From: Caenispirillum salinarum_A
GTDB taxonomy: Bacteria > Pseudomonadota > Alphaproteobacteria > Rhodospirillales > Rhodospirillaceae
Length of the DNA stretch: 64,000 bases
NCBI RefSeq assembly: GCF_044803115.1
Contig: NZ_CP085224.1
Location: 5,000,703 to 5,064,702, forward strand
Direction: 5' to 3'
In this document: positions 8,776 through 17,143 of the stretch, piece by piece
Numbering within the stretch: the first letter of the stretch is position 1
Layout of the letters: every line of letters begins with the position of its first letter
Made by a program: the position numbers and the translations under genes
Notes under the pieces: model-generated
Databases searched by the model: none
Told to the model about the DNA's origin: nothing
The model's input: only the letters and a program-made list of their open reading frames with translations

Positions 8776-10353
8776 TTACTCTCCCGGCTGCGCGGCGCGG
8801 CGGGGGCGGATCATGCCCTTGATGTCCGACAGCGACGTCGCCCCCATGGCAAAGGCGGCGACCGTGAAGGTGCCGGCCCCGACCGCCAGCAGGGCCGCCA
8901 GCGCGACGATGCTCGGCACGCCCGCAGCCAGGCCCTCCACCGGCAGTTCCGGTACCAGCCAGCGGTTTGTCGCCCAAACGGCGCCGGCCATCACCGCGCT
9001 GGCCGCCATGATGCGCGGCAGGCGGCTCTTGAGACGGGCGTCGGGGGCGAAGTGGCCGCGGCGGTGCAGGATGATCGCCAGCGCACCGCCGTTGACCCAG
9101 GCCGCCAGGCCCGTCGCCAGCGCGATCCCCACATGCCCCAGCACCTGCATCAGGATCAGGTTCAGCACCACGTTCACCACCATTCCGGCGCCGGCGCACC
9201 AGACCGGCGTCTTCGTGTCCTCGCGCGCGAAGAAGCCGGGCGACAGCACCTTCACCAGCACGAAGGCCGGCAGGCCGACGGCGAACGCCGCCAGCGCGCC
9301 GGATGTGGCCGCCGCCTCCAGCGGACCGAAGGCGCCGCGCTGGAACAGCGCGGTGACGATGGGATGCGCGATGACGATCAGCCCGCTCATGGCCGGAATG
9401 GTGAACAGCAGCGACGCCTCGATGGCGCGGTTCTGGTTGTAATGGGCGGCCTCGGTGTTGCCGGCGGCGATCTGGCGTGCCAGCAGCGGCAGCAGCGCCG
9501 TCCCGATGGCCGTGCCTACCACCCCCAGCGGCAGCTGGTTCACGCGGTCGGCGTAGTAGAGGTAGCTGACGGCACCGTCACTGACCAGCGAGGCCAGGAT
9601 GGTGTCCACCAGCAGGCTGATCTGGTAGAGCCCGGCGCCGAAGGCCACCGGTATCACGCGCTTGCCCAGCAGCTTGATGCGCGGGCTTAAAGTGGGGCGC
9701 ACCGGATGGATGCGCACGCCGGCCCGGCGGCAGGCGACGATCAGCCACACCAGCTGGATCACGCCGGCCGCCGCCACGGCGATGGCCAGCGCATGGCCGG
9801 GCGTGGCGGTGTACTGGTGCAGGGCCAGCAGGCCGCCCATCATCACCAGGTTCAGCAGCACCGGTGTCGCGGCCGCGGCGGCGAACCGGCCCAGGCTGTT
9901 CAGCACGCCCGACAGCAGCGCACACAACGAGATCAGCAGCAGGTAGGGAAAGGTGATGCGGGTCAGGTCCTCGGCCAGTTCCATCTTGCCGGGGACGGCA
10001 TCGAAGCCGGGCGCGAAGGCATAGATGGCCCAGGGCATGGCCAGTTCCATCAGCCCGACGAACACCGCCAGCACCAGGCCCAGCACCGTGAAGGCGCGGC
10101 GGGCGAACAGGTGGGCCTCGGCCGCGCCCTCCTTCTCCAGCGTCTGCGAATACAGCGGCACGAAGGCCGCCGCCACCGCCCCTTCCGCGAACAGGCGGCG
10201 GAACAGGTTGGGGAACTTGAAGGCGACGAAGAAGGTGTCGGCCACCGTGCCCGCGCCCAGGAACCCGGCGATCAGGATATCGCGCGCGAATCCGGTGATT
10301 CGGCTGAGAAGGGTAAACCCGCCGACGGTGGCGACGGCACGGAACAGCGACAT
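8776..10353 (-). CDS. murJ: Lipid II flippase MurJ
   Basis: 525 residues from MSLFRAVATVGGFTLLSR, a typical MurJ/MviN beginning; the longer frame upstream adds only low-complexity sequence. It is multi-spanning with about 14 hydrophobic segments. The conserved GFARDILIAGFLGAG, FKFPNLFRRLFAEGA and DTILASLV blocks are present. It exports lipid-linked peptidoglycan precursor across the inner membrane. It is often a neighbour of trpS or glnD in other genomes; here it stands alone between a PAS gene and a 290-base gap before ppa. Confidence 0.95.
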   Translation of the reverse strand: MSLFRAVATVGGFTLLSRITGFARDILIAGFLGAGTVADTFFVAFKFPNLFRRLFAEGAVAAAFVPLYSQTLEKEGAAEAHLFARRAFTVLGLVLAVFVGLMELAMPWAIYAFAPGFDAVPGKMELAEDLTRITFPYLLLISLCALLSGVLNSLGRFAAAAATPVLLNLVMMGGLLALHQYTATPGHALAIAVAAAGVIQLVWLIVACRRAGVRIHPVRPTLSPRIKLLGKRVIPVAFGAGLYQISLLVDTILASLVSDGAVSYLYYADRVNQLPLGVVGTAIGTALLPLLARQIAAGNTEAAHYNQNRAIEASLLFTIPAMSGLIVIAHPIVTALFQRGAFGPLEAAATSGALAAFAVGLPAFVLVKVLSPGFFAREDTKTPVWCAGAGMVVNVVLNLILMQVLGHVGIALATGLAAWVNGGALAIILHRRGHFAPDARLKSRLPRIMAASAVMAGAVWATNRWLVPELPVEGLAAGVPSIVALAALLAVGAGTFTVAAFAMGATSLSDIKGMIRPRRAAQPGE

Positions 10354-10643
10354 GGGCCTCACCGGCTTGACCAGGACGCGCCCTTTTACACCATGCCGGC
10401 AAGGCGAAAAAGCGGCGCGGGCGGAGCGCGGCAAAGCCACCCTCTGGGGTAGCCCGGCGACAGCCCTTTACGGCGGGCGCGATTCCAGTAATAAAGGGGC
10501 CGTCTTTTCGCGCCCGCACCCGCTGCCACAGGGGATGGCGGCGGCACGGGCGCCCGAACAGTCACCGATCGCGGGTTTTCCGGAGGGAGGCCCGGTCATC
10601 GCGCCGCAGGGTTGGCGGCGCCGTCAAGCCGGAAGGAAGCATC

Positions 10644-11174
10644 ATGGACATCAACAAGATTCCCGTCGGTAAGGACGCTCCGTGGGACGTGAACGTCATC
10701 ATCGAGATCCCGCTCCGCAGTGATCCGGTGAAGTACGAGGTGGACAAGGACTCCGGCGCCATGTTCGTGGACCGCTTCCTGCACACCGCCATGCACTACC
10801 CCTGCAACTACGGCTTCATTCCCCACACCCTGTCCGACGACGGCGATCCGGTGGACGTCATGGTGCTGGGCCGCATGCCGGTGGCCGTGGGCTCCGTCAT
10901 GCGCACGCGCCCCATCGGCGTGCTGCACATGGAGGACGAGGCCGGCCGCGACGAGAAGATCCTCGGCGTGCCGCACTCCAAGCTGCACCCCTACCACGAC
11001 AACGTGAACAGCTTCGGCGACGTCCGCAACACCGAGCTGCGCCGCATCGAGCACTTCTTCGCCCACTACAAGGACCTGGAAGAGGGCAAGTGGGTCAAGA
11101 TCCTGGGCTGGGGCGACGCCAAGGAAGCCGCCGACATGATCGCCAAGGGCATCGAGGCCGGCAAGAAGGGTTGA
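10644..11174 (+). CDS. ppa: Inorganic pyrophosphatase (family I)
   Basis: 176 residues, typical for the bacterial family I enzyme. The YPCNYGFIP block and the metal-binding signature DDGDPVDVMVLG are intact, and KYEVDKDSG is the conserved N-terminal contact. It hydrolyses pyrophosphate to drive biosynthesis, in the cytoplasm. The start follows GGAAGGAAGC. It is a single gene with its own terminator. Confidence 0.97.
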   Translation: MDINKIPVGKDAPWDVNVIIEIPLRSDPVKYEVDKDSGAMFVDRFLHTAMHYPCNYGFIPHTLSDDGDPVDVMVLGRMPVAVGSVMRTRPIGVLHMEDEAGRDEKILGVPHSKLHPYHDNVNSFGDVRNTELRRIEHFFAHYKDLEEGKWVKILGWGDAKEAADMIAKGIEAGKKG

Positions 11175-11208
11175 GCCCTTCGCCGCCGCCGCCCTCGCGA
11201 TGCTGGAC

Positions 11209-11242
11209 GCGCCCCGACCCCGAAAGGCGGTCGGGGCGTTTC
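11209..11242 (+). terminator. Terminator of ppa
   Basis: A GCCCCGACC / GGTCGGGGC stem is followed by GTTT. Confidence 0.75.
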
Positions 11243-11285
11243 CGTATCAGTGGAGGAAACACGGGAGAACAGGAGGGAGACCGCC

Positions 11286-11813
11286 ATGACCGCATCCGCG
11301 CGCGACCGCATCGAGGTGGTCGTCGGCGACATCACGCGCGAGTCCACCGACGCCATCGTCAACGCCGCCAACAACGAGTTGGGACCGGGCGGCGGCGTGG
11401 CCGGCGCCATCCAGCGCGCCGCCGGGCCGCGGCTGCTGGAAGCCTGCGAGCCGCTGGGCGGCTGCGAAACCGGCGACGCCAAGGCCACCGAGGACTTCGA
11501 CCTGCCGGCGCGCTGGGTCATCCACACCGTCGGGCCGGTCTGGCACGGCGGCGACGCCGACGAGGAATCGCTGCTGGCCTCCTGCTACCGGCGCTCGCTG
11601 GAGGTGGCCGTCGAGATCGGCGCGGCCTCGGTGTCCTTCCCCGCCATCTCGACGGGAATCTTCGGCTTCCCGCCCAACCGCGCCGCCCCCATCGCCGTCA
11701 GCACGGTGGCCGAGGTGCTGCACGAGACCGACGCCATCGAAACCGTGCGCTTCGTCTGCTTCGACGAGGACAGCGCGGCCCTGCACCGCGAGGCCCTGGA
11801 CAAGCTGGCCTGA
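11286..11813 (+). CDS. Macro-domain ADP-ribose hydrolase/binding protein
   Basis: 175 residues from the ATG at 11286, which sits eight bases after AGGAGGGA; a longer in-frame start is weaker. It is a complete stand-alone macro domain: VVVGDITRESTDAIVNAANN, then GPGGGVAGAI (ADP-ribose pyrophosphate loop) and FPAISTGIFGFP. The YmdB-like family deacetylates O-acetyl-ADP-ribose or removes mono-ADP-ribose. No ADP-ribosyltransferase lies nearby, so a DarTG-type toxin pair is not indicated. Confidence 0.92.
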   Translation: MTASARDRIEVVVGDITRESTDAIVNAANNELGPGGGVAGAIQRAAGPRLLEACEPLGGCETGDAKATEDFDLPARWVIHTVGPVWHGGDADEESLLASCYRRSLEVAVEIGAASVSFPAISTGIFGFPPNRAAPIAVSTVAEVLHETDAIETVRFVCFDEDSAALHREALDKLA

Positions 11814-11828
11814 CGGGCCGCGGGCGCC

Positions 11829-12290
11829 TCAGCCGCCGTCGGGGAGGCCGGCAAGCACCGGCGTCACGTCGGCGGCGGCATCGGGCCAGCGCAGCAGGTG
11901 GGAGGGGCAGCGGCGGCAGTCGCTGGAGCCGAACCCGGGAACGGGCACGGCGGCACCGGCCACCGTCAGCGCGCCGCGCAGGGCGCATTCGTCGCCCCCG
12001 GCCACGGGCCAGACGGCGGTGTCGCCGGCGGCCGTGGTCAGCCAGTCCACATGCCAGCGGCGCGGTTTGTCGGCCGCCAGATGCCGGGCGCACCGCGCCC
12101 TCAGGCCCCCGCCACCCCGCGCCGATCCGCAATAGAGGTAGGTTCCCGGGGCCAGCACCGGGCCGTGGGTCCCGGCGAATCGCGGCGGCAGCGGCGCCGG
12201 AAAGCCGAACGTCATGCGCAGCACATAGGCACCCGGTGCGTCGGGAAGCTGATGCGGATCGTGTATCCACCCGGCCATGATGTTTGACAT
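11829..12290 (-). CDS. DUF123 / GIY-YIG-like domain protein
   Basis: 153 residues. The pattern GAYVLRMTF, PGTYLYCGSARGGGGLRARCARHL and RRWHVDWLT matches the DUF123 domain, a GIY-YIG-nuclease-like fold also found fused to endonuclease III in some archaea. The later CRRC pair may be structural. A second Met at residue 5 could be the start. It is convergent with the macro-domain gene, with only 15 bases between the stops. The biochemical role is unproven. Confidence 0.8.
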   Translation of the reverse strand: MSNIMAGWIHDPHQLPDAPGAYVLRMTFGFPAPLPPRFAGTHGPVLAPGTYLYCGSARGGGGLRARCARHLAADKPRRWHVDWLTTAAGDTAVWPVAGGDECALRGALTVAGAAVPVPGFGSSDCRRCPSHLLRWPDAAADVTPVLAGLPDGG

Positions 12291-12350
12291 CCTCTCGGCT
12301 TACGCGGAAAGTGGTGGCCACGGATCGCGCCACGCACACAGCCGCAGCCC

Positions 12351-12728
12351 ATGTTCAACTTCTTCGCCCTTTCGCCGGCCCGTCTTGCCGCCCTTCTGGC
12401 GGTGGGTCTGACGCTGGCCGCCACGGCCGCACCGCCCCCGGCGGCGGCGCAGGGCGCCATCTACGCCTGGACCAATGACAGTTTCTGGAAAGTGGGGCGG
12501 CTCGACAAGGAGTTGTCGGCGCTGTGCCGCCGCAGCGAGTTCAACCAGGTGCGCAAGAACCGCCTGAAGATCTGGTACACCGGCAAGGACAACATCGGCC
12601 GGGGCACCACGGGCGTCGCCAAGTACGGCTGGAACCTGAGCGATCCCAACGGCAAGGCCGTGCCCGACGTGACCTATCACTTCATCAACGACGGCTGGTC
12701 GGACTGCAAGGTGTTCGTCGCGCCCTGA
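12351..12728 (+). CDS. Small exported protein of unknown function
   Basis: 125 residues with a cleavable signal peptide (ARLAALLAVGLTLAATAA, probable cut after AAAQ near residue 34). The mature part is about 90 residues, basic and aromatic-rich, with two Cys (LCRRS and SDCKV) that could form a disulfide. No family recognised. No good Shine-Dalgarno is visible; it may be a leaderless or weakly translated gene. It diverges from the DUF123 gene. Confidence 0.65.
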   Translation: MFNFFALSPARLAALLAVGLTLAATAAPPPAAAQGAIYAWTNDSFWKVGRLDKELSALCRRSEFNQVRKNRLKIWYTGKDNIGRGTTGVAKYGWNLSDPNGKAVPDVTYHFINDGWSDCKVFVAP

Positions 12729-12762
12729 GCCGGCGCACCGGCCCTGTCGCAACTCCTTGCGC

Positions 12763-13038
12763 TCAGCCGCCGCTGCCGCCGCGCCGCCGGCCGCCGGGGG
12801 TGGTGGCCTTGCCGTAACCGCAGTCGCAGGTCTGCGAGCCCTTGACCAGCCGCGCCACCAGGGCGCCCCGGCCGCTGGCGGCGTCCGACCGCGTCCAGCG
12901 AAAGACGGCGCCGCACTTGTTGCACAGCTGCTCGCCTGGGCCGCGCGCCGTTTCCTCCGTCTGGCGGCTCTTGGCCTTCTTCACGGCGGCGACGGCGGCC
13001 TGGATGGTCGGGGGCAGGGGCTTGTTGCGGTCACTCAT
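12763..13038 (-). CDS. Small zinc-ribbon protein
   Basis: 91 residues from the ATG at 13038. A Cys-pair ribbon (LCNKCGAVF and TCDCGYGK) suggests a single zinc site around residues 39-78. The tail is Gly/Arg rich (GGRRRGGSGG), as in nucleic-acid-binding proteins. The function is unknown; a role with RNA or DNA is inferred from composition only. It lies 26 bases downstream of the lipoprotein gene, probably co-transcribed. Confidence 0.6.
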   Translation of the reverse strand: MSDRNKPLPPTIQAAVAAVKKAKSRQTEETARGPGEQLCNKCGAVFRWTRSDAASGRGALVARLVKGSQTCDCGYGKATTPGGRRRGGSGG

Positions 13039-13064
13039 GGGGCGGTGTCGTCCGGGATGGGGTC

Positions 13065-13652
13065 TCAGCAGGGCCAGTGCAGGCAGCGCGGGTTTTCCTC
13101 GCGGTCGCGCAACGGCACCAGTTCCCGCGCGGCCCGCCATAGAAGCCTGTCGAGCGCCGGGTCGTCCAGCCCCGTCACCGCCGGACCGCGAAGGCGTGCC
13201 GCCCGCACCGCCCGGCTGCCGTTGCACAGCGCCGCCTCAAGCGTCGTGCGGTCGGACGGATTGGCCGCCGCATCGGGCGGGCCTCCGCCACGCAGCCGGC
13301 AGGCGATGCCGCCGTTCACGGCCTGGGGCACGCCGAACAGCAGCACCACGCGCGTCGACGAATTGCCGGCCTGTGCGGCGTCGGTGGTGTAGCGGGTGGG
13401 GGCGCGGCCGGGCGGGGTGGGCATGCGCGCGGCGATGGCCGACGCGACGTCCGCCTGCGGCGCGGCCACCGGACTGCCGACCACCTCCATCAGCACCGGG
13501 CCCGCCGCCGAGGCGGCGCGGAAGCTGGAGATCGCCAGCGCATCGCCCGTGGTCGGCGTGCTGCGCGTGACCACGACGCCGTCCCCGGCGGCGCAGGCGG
13601 ACAGAATACCCGCCAGCAGGACGGGCACGAAAAGGCGAAGGACGCGCGTCAT
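13065..13652 (-). CDS. Predicted lipoprotein of unknown function
   Basis: 195 residues. A type II signal sequence ends in the lipobox LSAC (Cys at about 20), giving a lipid-anchored periplasmic protein. The mature part contains paired Cys residues (IACRL, AALCNG, RCLHWPC) that probably form disulfides. No known domain recognised. It is the upstream partner of the zinc-ribbon gene. Confidence 0.65.
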   Translation of the reverse strand: MTRVLRLFVPVLLAGILSACAAGDGVVVTRSTPTTGDALAISSFRAASAAGPVLMEVVGSPVAAPQADVASAIAARMPTPPGRAPTRYTTDAAQAGNSSTRVVLLFGVPQAVNGGIACRLRGGGPPDAAANPSDRTTLEAALCNGSRAVRAARLRGPAVTGLDDPALDRLLWRAARELVPLRDREENPRCLHWPC

Positions 13653-13713
13653 GCGGGGATCATACCACCGTCGGCCGTGCGCTGCGAGGCCGGCGGGGCG
13701 GACCGGATCGGCC

Positions 13714-14652
13714 TCAACGCTCCCACACGGGCGCCGGGGCGGGCTCGCCCTCGGGGCCCGGCGGGCGGCCGGCGGCTTCGCGCTTCTTGGCGCGCATCAG
13801 CCCGAGCACCGCGTTGCCCACCACCGCGCCGACCACGATGATCCCGCCGACCACCGCCAGCGTGCCCGGCACCTCGCCGACGCCGATCCACGCCCACAGC
13901 GGGCCCAGGACCGTCTCGATCAGCGAGAACAGCGCCACCTCCGCCGCCGGGATGAACCGCGCGCCCGACATGAACAGCCCGATGGCCAGCGGCATCTGCA
14001 ACAGGCCTTGGAACAGGATCACCGTCGCGTCGTGCAGGGTGTAGACGAGGCTGCCCGCCAGCGGCAGGGCGATCAGCGCCGCGCCCAGGCCGCCGAAGGC
14101 GATCACCGGCGTGGTGTCGCGGTTGCCGATGCGGCGCAGCTGCACCAGGGCGAAGCCGTGGCAGACGGCGGTGAACAGGGCGATGGAATCGCCCAGCAGC
14201 CGGCCGCCCCCGATGGAGCCGGAAAAGATGATGACGATGCCGATGATGGCGACGGCGATGCTCACCCAGGTGCGCACCGAGACGCGCTCGCGGATCAGCA
14301 GCCATCCGAACACGGCGGAAAACAGCGGCATGCAGGCCAGGATCACCAGCGTGTTGGCGACCGTGGTGTTCAGCATGGCCAGCACGAAGCCGATGTTCGC
14401 GCCCATCAGCCCCAGCGATGCCCACACCCCCGGCCAGCCCAGGCTGGTCACCACCGCCACGGTGCGGCGGCGGTAGCGAAGGCTCACCAGAGCCATGACC
14501 GAGACGAAGATGCCCAGCGTGCGCAGGAAGACGATCTGCCAGTGGCCCGCGTCCTCCACCAGGCGCAGCAGCAGGCCGTCGGGGCTGATGACCAGCATGC
14601 CCCCGGCGGACAGGGCGACGCCCTTGAGGTAGGTGGCGCGGTCGGCGTGCAA
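13714..14652 (-). CDS. EamA-family (DMT) permease
   Basis: 312 residues from a TTG at 14652, with AGAGGAG seven bases upstream; the longer ATG-like starts would add non-membrane low-complexity sequence. It shows ten hydrophobic segments arranged as two EamA repeats (about 8-150 and 160-290), with the second ending in EVPGTLAVVGGIIVVGAVVGNA. Inner-membrane drug/metabolite exporter class; substrate unknown. Its operon position is solitary; an IclR regulator lies upstream on the same strand. Confidence 0.87.
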   Translation of the reverse strand: MHADRATYLKGVALSAGGMLVISPDGLLLRLVEDAGHWQIVFLRTLGIFVSVMALVSLRYRRRTVAVVTSLGWPGVWASLGLMGANIGFVLAMLNTTVANTLVILACMPLFSAVFGWLLIRERVSVRTWVSIAVAIIGIVIIFSGSIGGGRLLGDSIALFTAVCHGFALVQLRRIGNRDTTPVIAFGGLGAALIALPLAGSLVYTLHDATVILFQGLLQMPLAIGLFMSGARFIPAAEVALFSLIETVLGPLWAWIGVGEVPGTLAVVGGIIVVGAVVGNAVLGLMRAKKREAAGRPPGPEGEPAPAPVWER

Positions 14653-14658
14653 GATCGG

Positions 14659-14665
14659 CTCCTCT
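14659..14665 (-). promoter_or_regulatory. Ribosome binding site that supports a TTG start
   Basis: AGAGGAG on the minus strand, six bases before the TTG at 14652. No ATG or GTG with a comparable site exists near the first membrane segment. Confidence 0.6.
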
Positions 14666-14826
14666 GGGAGACGGTGGGCCAAAAGACAGCCGCCCGCCGG
14701 GTGCCCAAGGGGCACGCGCGCGGGCCGGCAGTCTGCGTCGGGCGCGAGAGAGTGCCACGATCCTTTCAACGCCGCACCGTGCCGGCAAGGGCCATTCTGC
14801 CGCCGCCCCGCTGCAAAGGCGGGACG

Positions 14827-15651
14827 TCAGGCGCTGCAGCGGGCCTGTTGCAGGTCGGGGCGGTGGCCCATGCGGCGGCTGGCGTCCTCGCCGGCCAGGA
14901 TGCAGGCCCGCGCGATGCGGCCCGTGGGGCTTGCGTCAAATCCGGTGTCGGCGCCCAGCACGGTGATGGCACCGACGATCTGCCCCCGGTGGTCGAAGAC
15001 GGGCGAGGAGACCGCGCCGATGCCCTGCATCAGGGCGTTGCGCTGCGTCGCCAGACCGGTGGCGCGGATTTCCTCCACCATGGCCCGGTCGACGGCGTGG
15101 CCGGCGGCTTCCTTGAGGAAGGCAGCGAACACCCGCCCCGTCGCCGACGTCTCCACCGGCAGGACCGAGCCCACACGCACGTTCACGGCGATGGGCCGGG
15201 CAGCTTCCTCCCAGCGGACGATGGTGGGGCCGCGGTTGCCCCAGACGGCCAGGAACACCGTTTCCTCCAGGTGGTCGCGCAGATCGGCGAGCACGCTGGC
15301 GGTATCGCGCACGATGTCCAGCCCCTGCAGCGCCACCAGCCCCAGCGTCAGGGCGAACTCGCCCAGCGCATAGCGGCCGGTTTCGGCGTCCTGGCGGACC
15401 ATGCCCGATTCGATGAAACTGACCAGGTAGCGGTGGGCCTTGGCCGGCGGCATCCCGGCCCGGTCGGCCAGTTCCTTCAGCATCAGGGGCCGCGCCGCCT
15501 CGCCCAGCGCCCGCAGGACGCCCATGGCGACCTCCAGCGACTGCACGCCGCGCCGCCGCGCGCCCTCGCCCTCGTGCCCGTTGGCGCCGCCGCCGGCATC
15601 CTCTCCTACCGCGGCGCGCAAAGGCCGCGACCGGCCACCCGCACTACGCAT
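14827..15651 (-). CDS. IclR-family transcriptional regulator
   Basis: 274 residues from the ATG at 15651. A winged helix (about 38-100: VQSLEVAMGVLRAL, LKELADRAGMPPAKAHRYL) precedes the IclR ligand domain (about 115-265, with ETSATGRVFAAF and the late ISSPVFDHRG-like block VSSPVFDHRGQIVGAI). The first 35 residues are low-complexity, so a later start is possible. Target genes are unknown; it sits upstream of the EamA permease and may control it. Confidence 0.9.
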   Translation of the reverse strand: MRSAGGRSRPLRAAVGEDAGGGANGHEGEGARRRGVQSLEVAMGVLRALGEAARPLMLKELADRAGMPPAKAHRYLVSFIESGMVRQDAETGRYALGEFALTLGLVALQGLDIVRDTASVLADLRDHLEETVFLAVWGNRGPTIVRWEEAARPIAVNVRVGSVLPVETSATGRVFAAFLKEAAGHAVDRAMVEEIRATGLATQRNALMQGIGAVSSPVFDHRGQIVGAITVLGADTGFDASPTGRIARACILAGEDASRRMGHRPDLQQARCSA

Positions 15652-16036
15652 ATCCAAAAATCCCCACACTGCTCTGCATTTCCCACGCTTGACTCGCATC
15701 GGCCCGTCAATTACACATGGCGACATCGATTACGCAATACGAAATGCGGACCCGCTCGAAGGCATCCCCGGGACCCCGCAGGACGTGTGAAATCGAGGCC
15801 TCGGCCGCCGGGAACGGCCGAAGCCGAACAAAGGGCAAAGACTTATAAAAGCACGGCCCTGTCTAGGTGAGGAAAGCGTCGGGTGACCGGACCCTGCATC
15901 CGGGCGAAGAGGCGGCCGCAAGGCCGCCTCTTCACATTGCGGGCTACCCCGCCGGGCGGCATTGCGCCGGCGCCGCGGCGCCGCGACATCAGACCCCGGG
16001 ACATGGTGAGGGACGCGCAGCCGGGAGCCGCCGCCC
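15652..16036. other. 385-base gap: iclR promoter region and hairpins
   Basis: No gene seen. An inverted pair GCATTTC / GAAATGC (about 15677 and 15738) brackets the likely iclR promoter. A CGGCC-containing hairpin lies at about 15797-15827. A perfect 12-bp stem with a GCAA loop is at 15906-15933. The leader of the next plus-strand gene follows. Confidence 0.45.
15906..15933. repeat. Perfect 12-bp hairpin with GCAA tetraloop
   Basis: GAAGAGGCGGCC-GCAA-GGCCGCCTCTTC is a perfect inverted repeat with a GNRA-type loop. It has no T tract on either side, so it is not a standard intrinsic terminator. It is 100 bases upstream of an exported-protein gene. Confidence 0.6.
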
Positions 16037-16486
16037 ATGCCATGCCGCCGCAGTCTTCTCTCCCTCCTGAGCCTTGTCCTGACCCTGCCCGTGCTGGCCG
16101 TCGCGCCCGCCCCCGCCGGCGCCGAGACGGAGCCGCCGCTTCTGTACGAGCCGCGCCTTTACACGCCGTCCGTGGAGCGCACGCTGGTGCGCGCCAAGGC
16201 CGACCGCCTGGAGGCCCGCCTGCGCGCCGCTCCACCGCCGCCCCCGGTCCGGGCGGCGCCGCTCCTGCCCAGGGCGCTGGTCCCGGCGCCGGCCTCGGCC
16301 ATCGATCGCCGCATGGCCGCGCGGGCGCAGGCGTCCATCGACCGTGCGACCGCCTCGGCCGCGGGCGAACTGTGGCGTCTGGAACGAAGGGCCGCCCTGG
16401 CCGACCTGGAAGAGACGGAACTGTGGGCGCTGCACGCCCTGCGCACCTTCCGGCCCGATCCGGCGGCGGGGCCCGAGGGACGCTAG
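16037..16486 (+). CDS. Exported hypothetical protein
   Basis: 149 residues with an N-terminal signal peptide (RRSLLSLLSLVLTLPVLAVA, probable cut near AGA at residue 29). The mature protein has a Pro-rich centre (APPPPPVRAAPLLP) and a helical C-terminal half with many Arg, Ala and Glu. No family recognised. It is convergent with the marR gene, and the gap between them holds a near-perfect palindrome and repeat copy B. Confidence 0.6.
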   Translation: MPCRRSLLSLLSLVLTLPVLAVAPAPAGAETEPPLLYEPRLYTPSVERTLVRAKADRLEARLRAAPPPPPVRAAPLLPRALVPAPASAIDRRMAARAQASIDRATASAAGELWRLERRAALADLEETELWALHALRTFRPDPAAGPEGR

Positions 16487-16495
16487 GGCTTTTTC

Positions 16496-16521
16496 CCATC
16501 AGGCGCGGTCGCGCCTGATGG
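16496..16521. repeat. 12-bp inverted repeat next to repeat copy B
   Basis: CCATCAGGCGCG-GT-CGCGCCTGATGG is perfectly symmetrical with a 2-base centre. It follows the stop at 16486 by nine bases, preceded by a short T tract, and may fold as a transcript end in either direction. Confidence 0.55.
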
Positions 16522-16522
16522 A

Positions 16523-16581
16523 CGTTCAAGCGCCACTGAGGCTCACGCGCCTTACCGGCGCGGGGTCGCAGTTGCGGCCCT
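16523..16581 (+). repeat. Copy B of the dispersed hairpin repeat family
   Basis: 59 bases that match the reverse complement of 55891-55949 at 52 of 59 positions by direct comparison. The centre is CGCGCC-TTACC-GGCGCG, which can fold. It lies between two convergent genes. Confidence 0.75.
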
Positions 16582-16642
16582 GTGTCGCCCTTCTCGACCA
16601 AGTTTGATCGAAAACGGCTCTAGACGGCGGCGCGTGCCGCGG

Positions 16643-17038
16643 TCAGGCGCCGGAACCGCTGCCGTTCGGCGCGTTGGGGTCCGGCGCGTCCTCGGGCACG
16701 CGGCATTCGGCCGCGGCCTGGCAGATCAGCTCGCCGAACTCCCGCAGGAAGACCGAGCCCCTGACCGTGCGCTGGATGAGCACGCTGCGGCGGTCGGTCT
16801 CGTCCACCTTGCGCTTGACCAGGCCATAGTCGCTGAGGCGGTCGACGGCGCGCGTGACGGCCGGCTTGGAAACCTTCAGGGCGTCGGCCAGCCCGCGCAC
16901 CGTGTGCGGCGGCTTGGTGATGTAGACGGTCAGGAGCAGCGCCATCTGGCGTGCCGACAGGTCCGGGCCGTCGCGGCGCACGCTTTCCACGATGGCGCCG
17001 CGCCACAGGTCCAGGGCCTCGACGGGTTTGATGTCCAC
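16643..17038 (-). CDS. MarR-family transcriptional regulator
   Basis: 131 residues. The winged-helix core is visible as LSARQMALLLTVY, HTVRGLADALKVSKPAVTRAVDRL (recognition helix about 72-88) and the wing DETDRRSVLIQRT. The tail is Pro/Asn/Gly rich. Dimeric DNA-binding regulator; ligand unknown. It is followed upstream by an inverted repeat at 17069-17084 that could be its own operator, and the aminopeptidase gene ends 105 bases upstream. Confidence 0.88.
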   Translation of the reverse strand: MDIKPVEALDLWRGAIVESVRRDGPDLSARQMALLLTVYITKPPHTVRGLADALKVSKPAVTRAVDRLSDYGLVKRKVDETDRRSVLIQRTVRGSVFLREFGELICQAAAECRVPEDAPDPNAPNGSGSGA

Positions 17039-17068
17039 GCTGGTCCTCTATCCGTTCCGTGACCGCTT

Positions 17069-17084
17069 GTTCCGTGAGCGGAAC
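17069..17084. promoter_or_regulatory. Candidate operator upstream of the MarR gene
   Basis: GTTCCG-TGAG-CGGAAC is a perfect 6-bp inverted repeat 31 bases before the marR start, and a GTTCCGTGA half-copy lies 15 bases away at 17054. Autoregulation by the MarR protein is inferred from position. Confidence 0.45.
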
Positions 17085-17143
17085 CTGTTTACCGGACCGG
17101 ACGGCCCGGAGCAACGGCAAAGGGTTGACCGTTTCGCGTCCGT

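Noticed and set aside
11286..11813. DarG-type antitoxin of a DNA ADP-ribosylation system
   Set aside because: No DarT-like toxin gene is adjacent; the neighbours are ppa and a DUF123 gene. A stand-alone macro domain is the simpler call.
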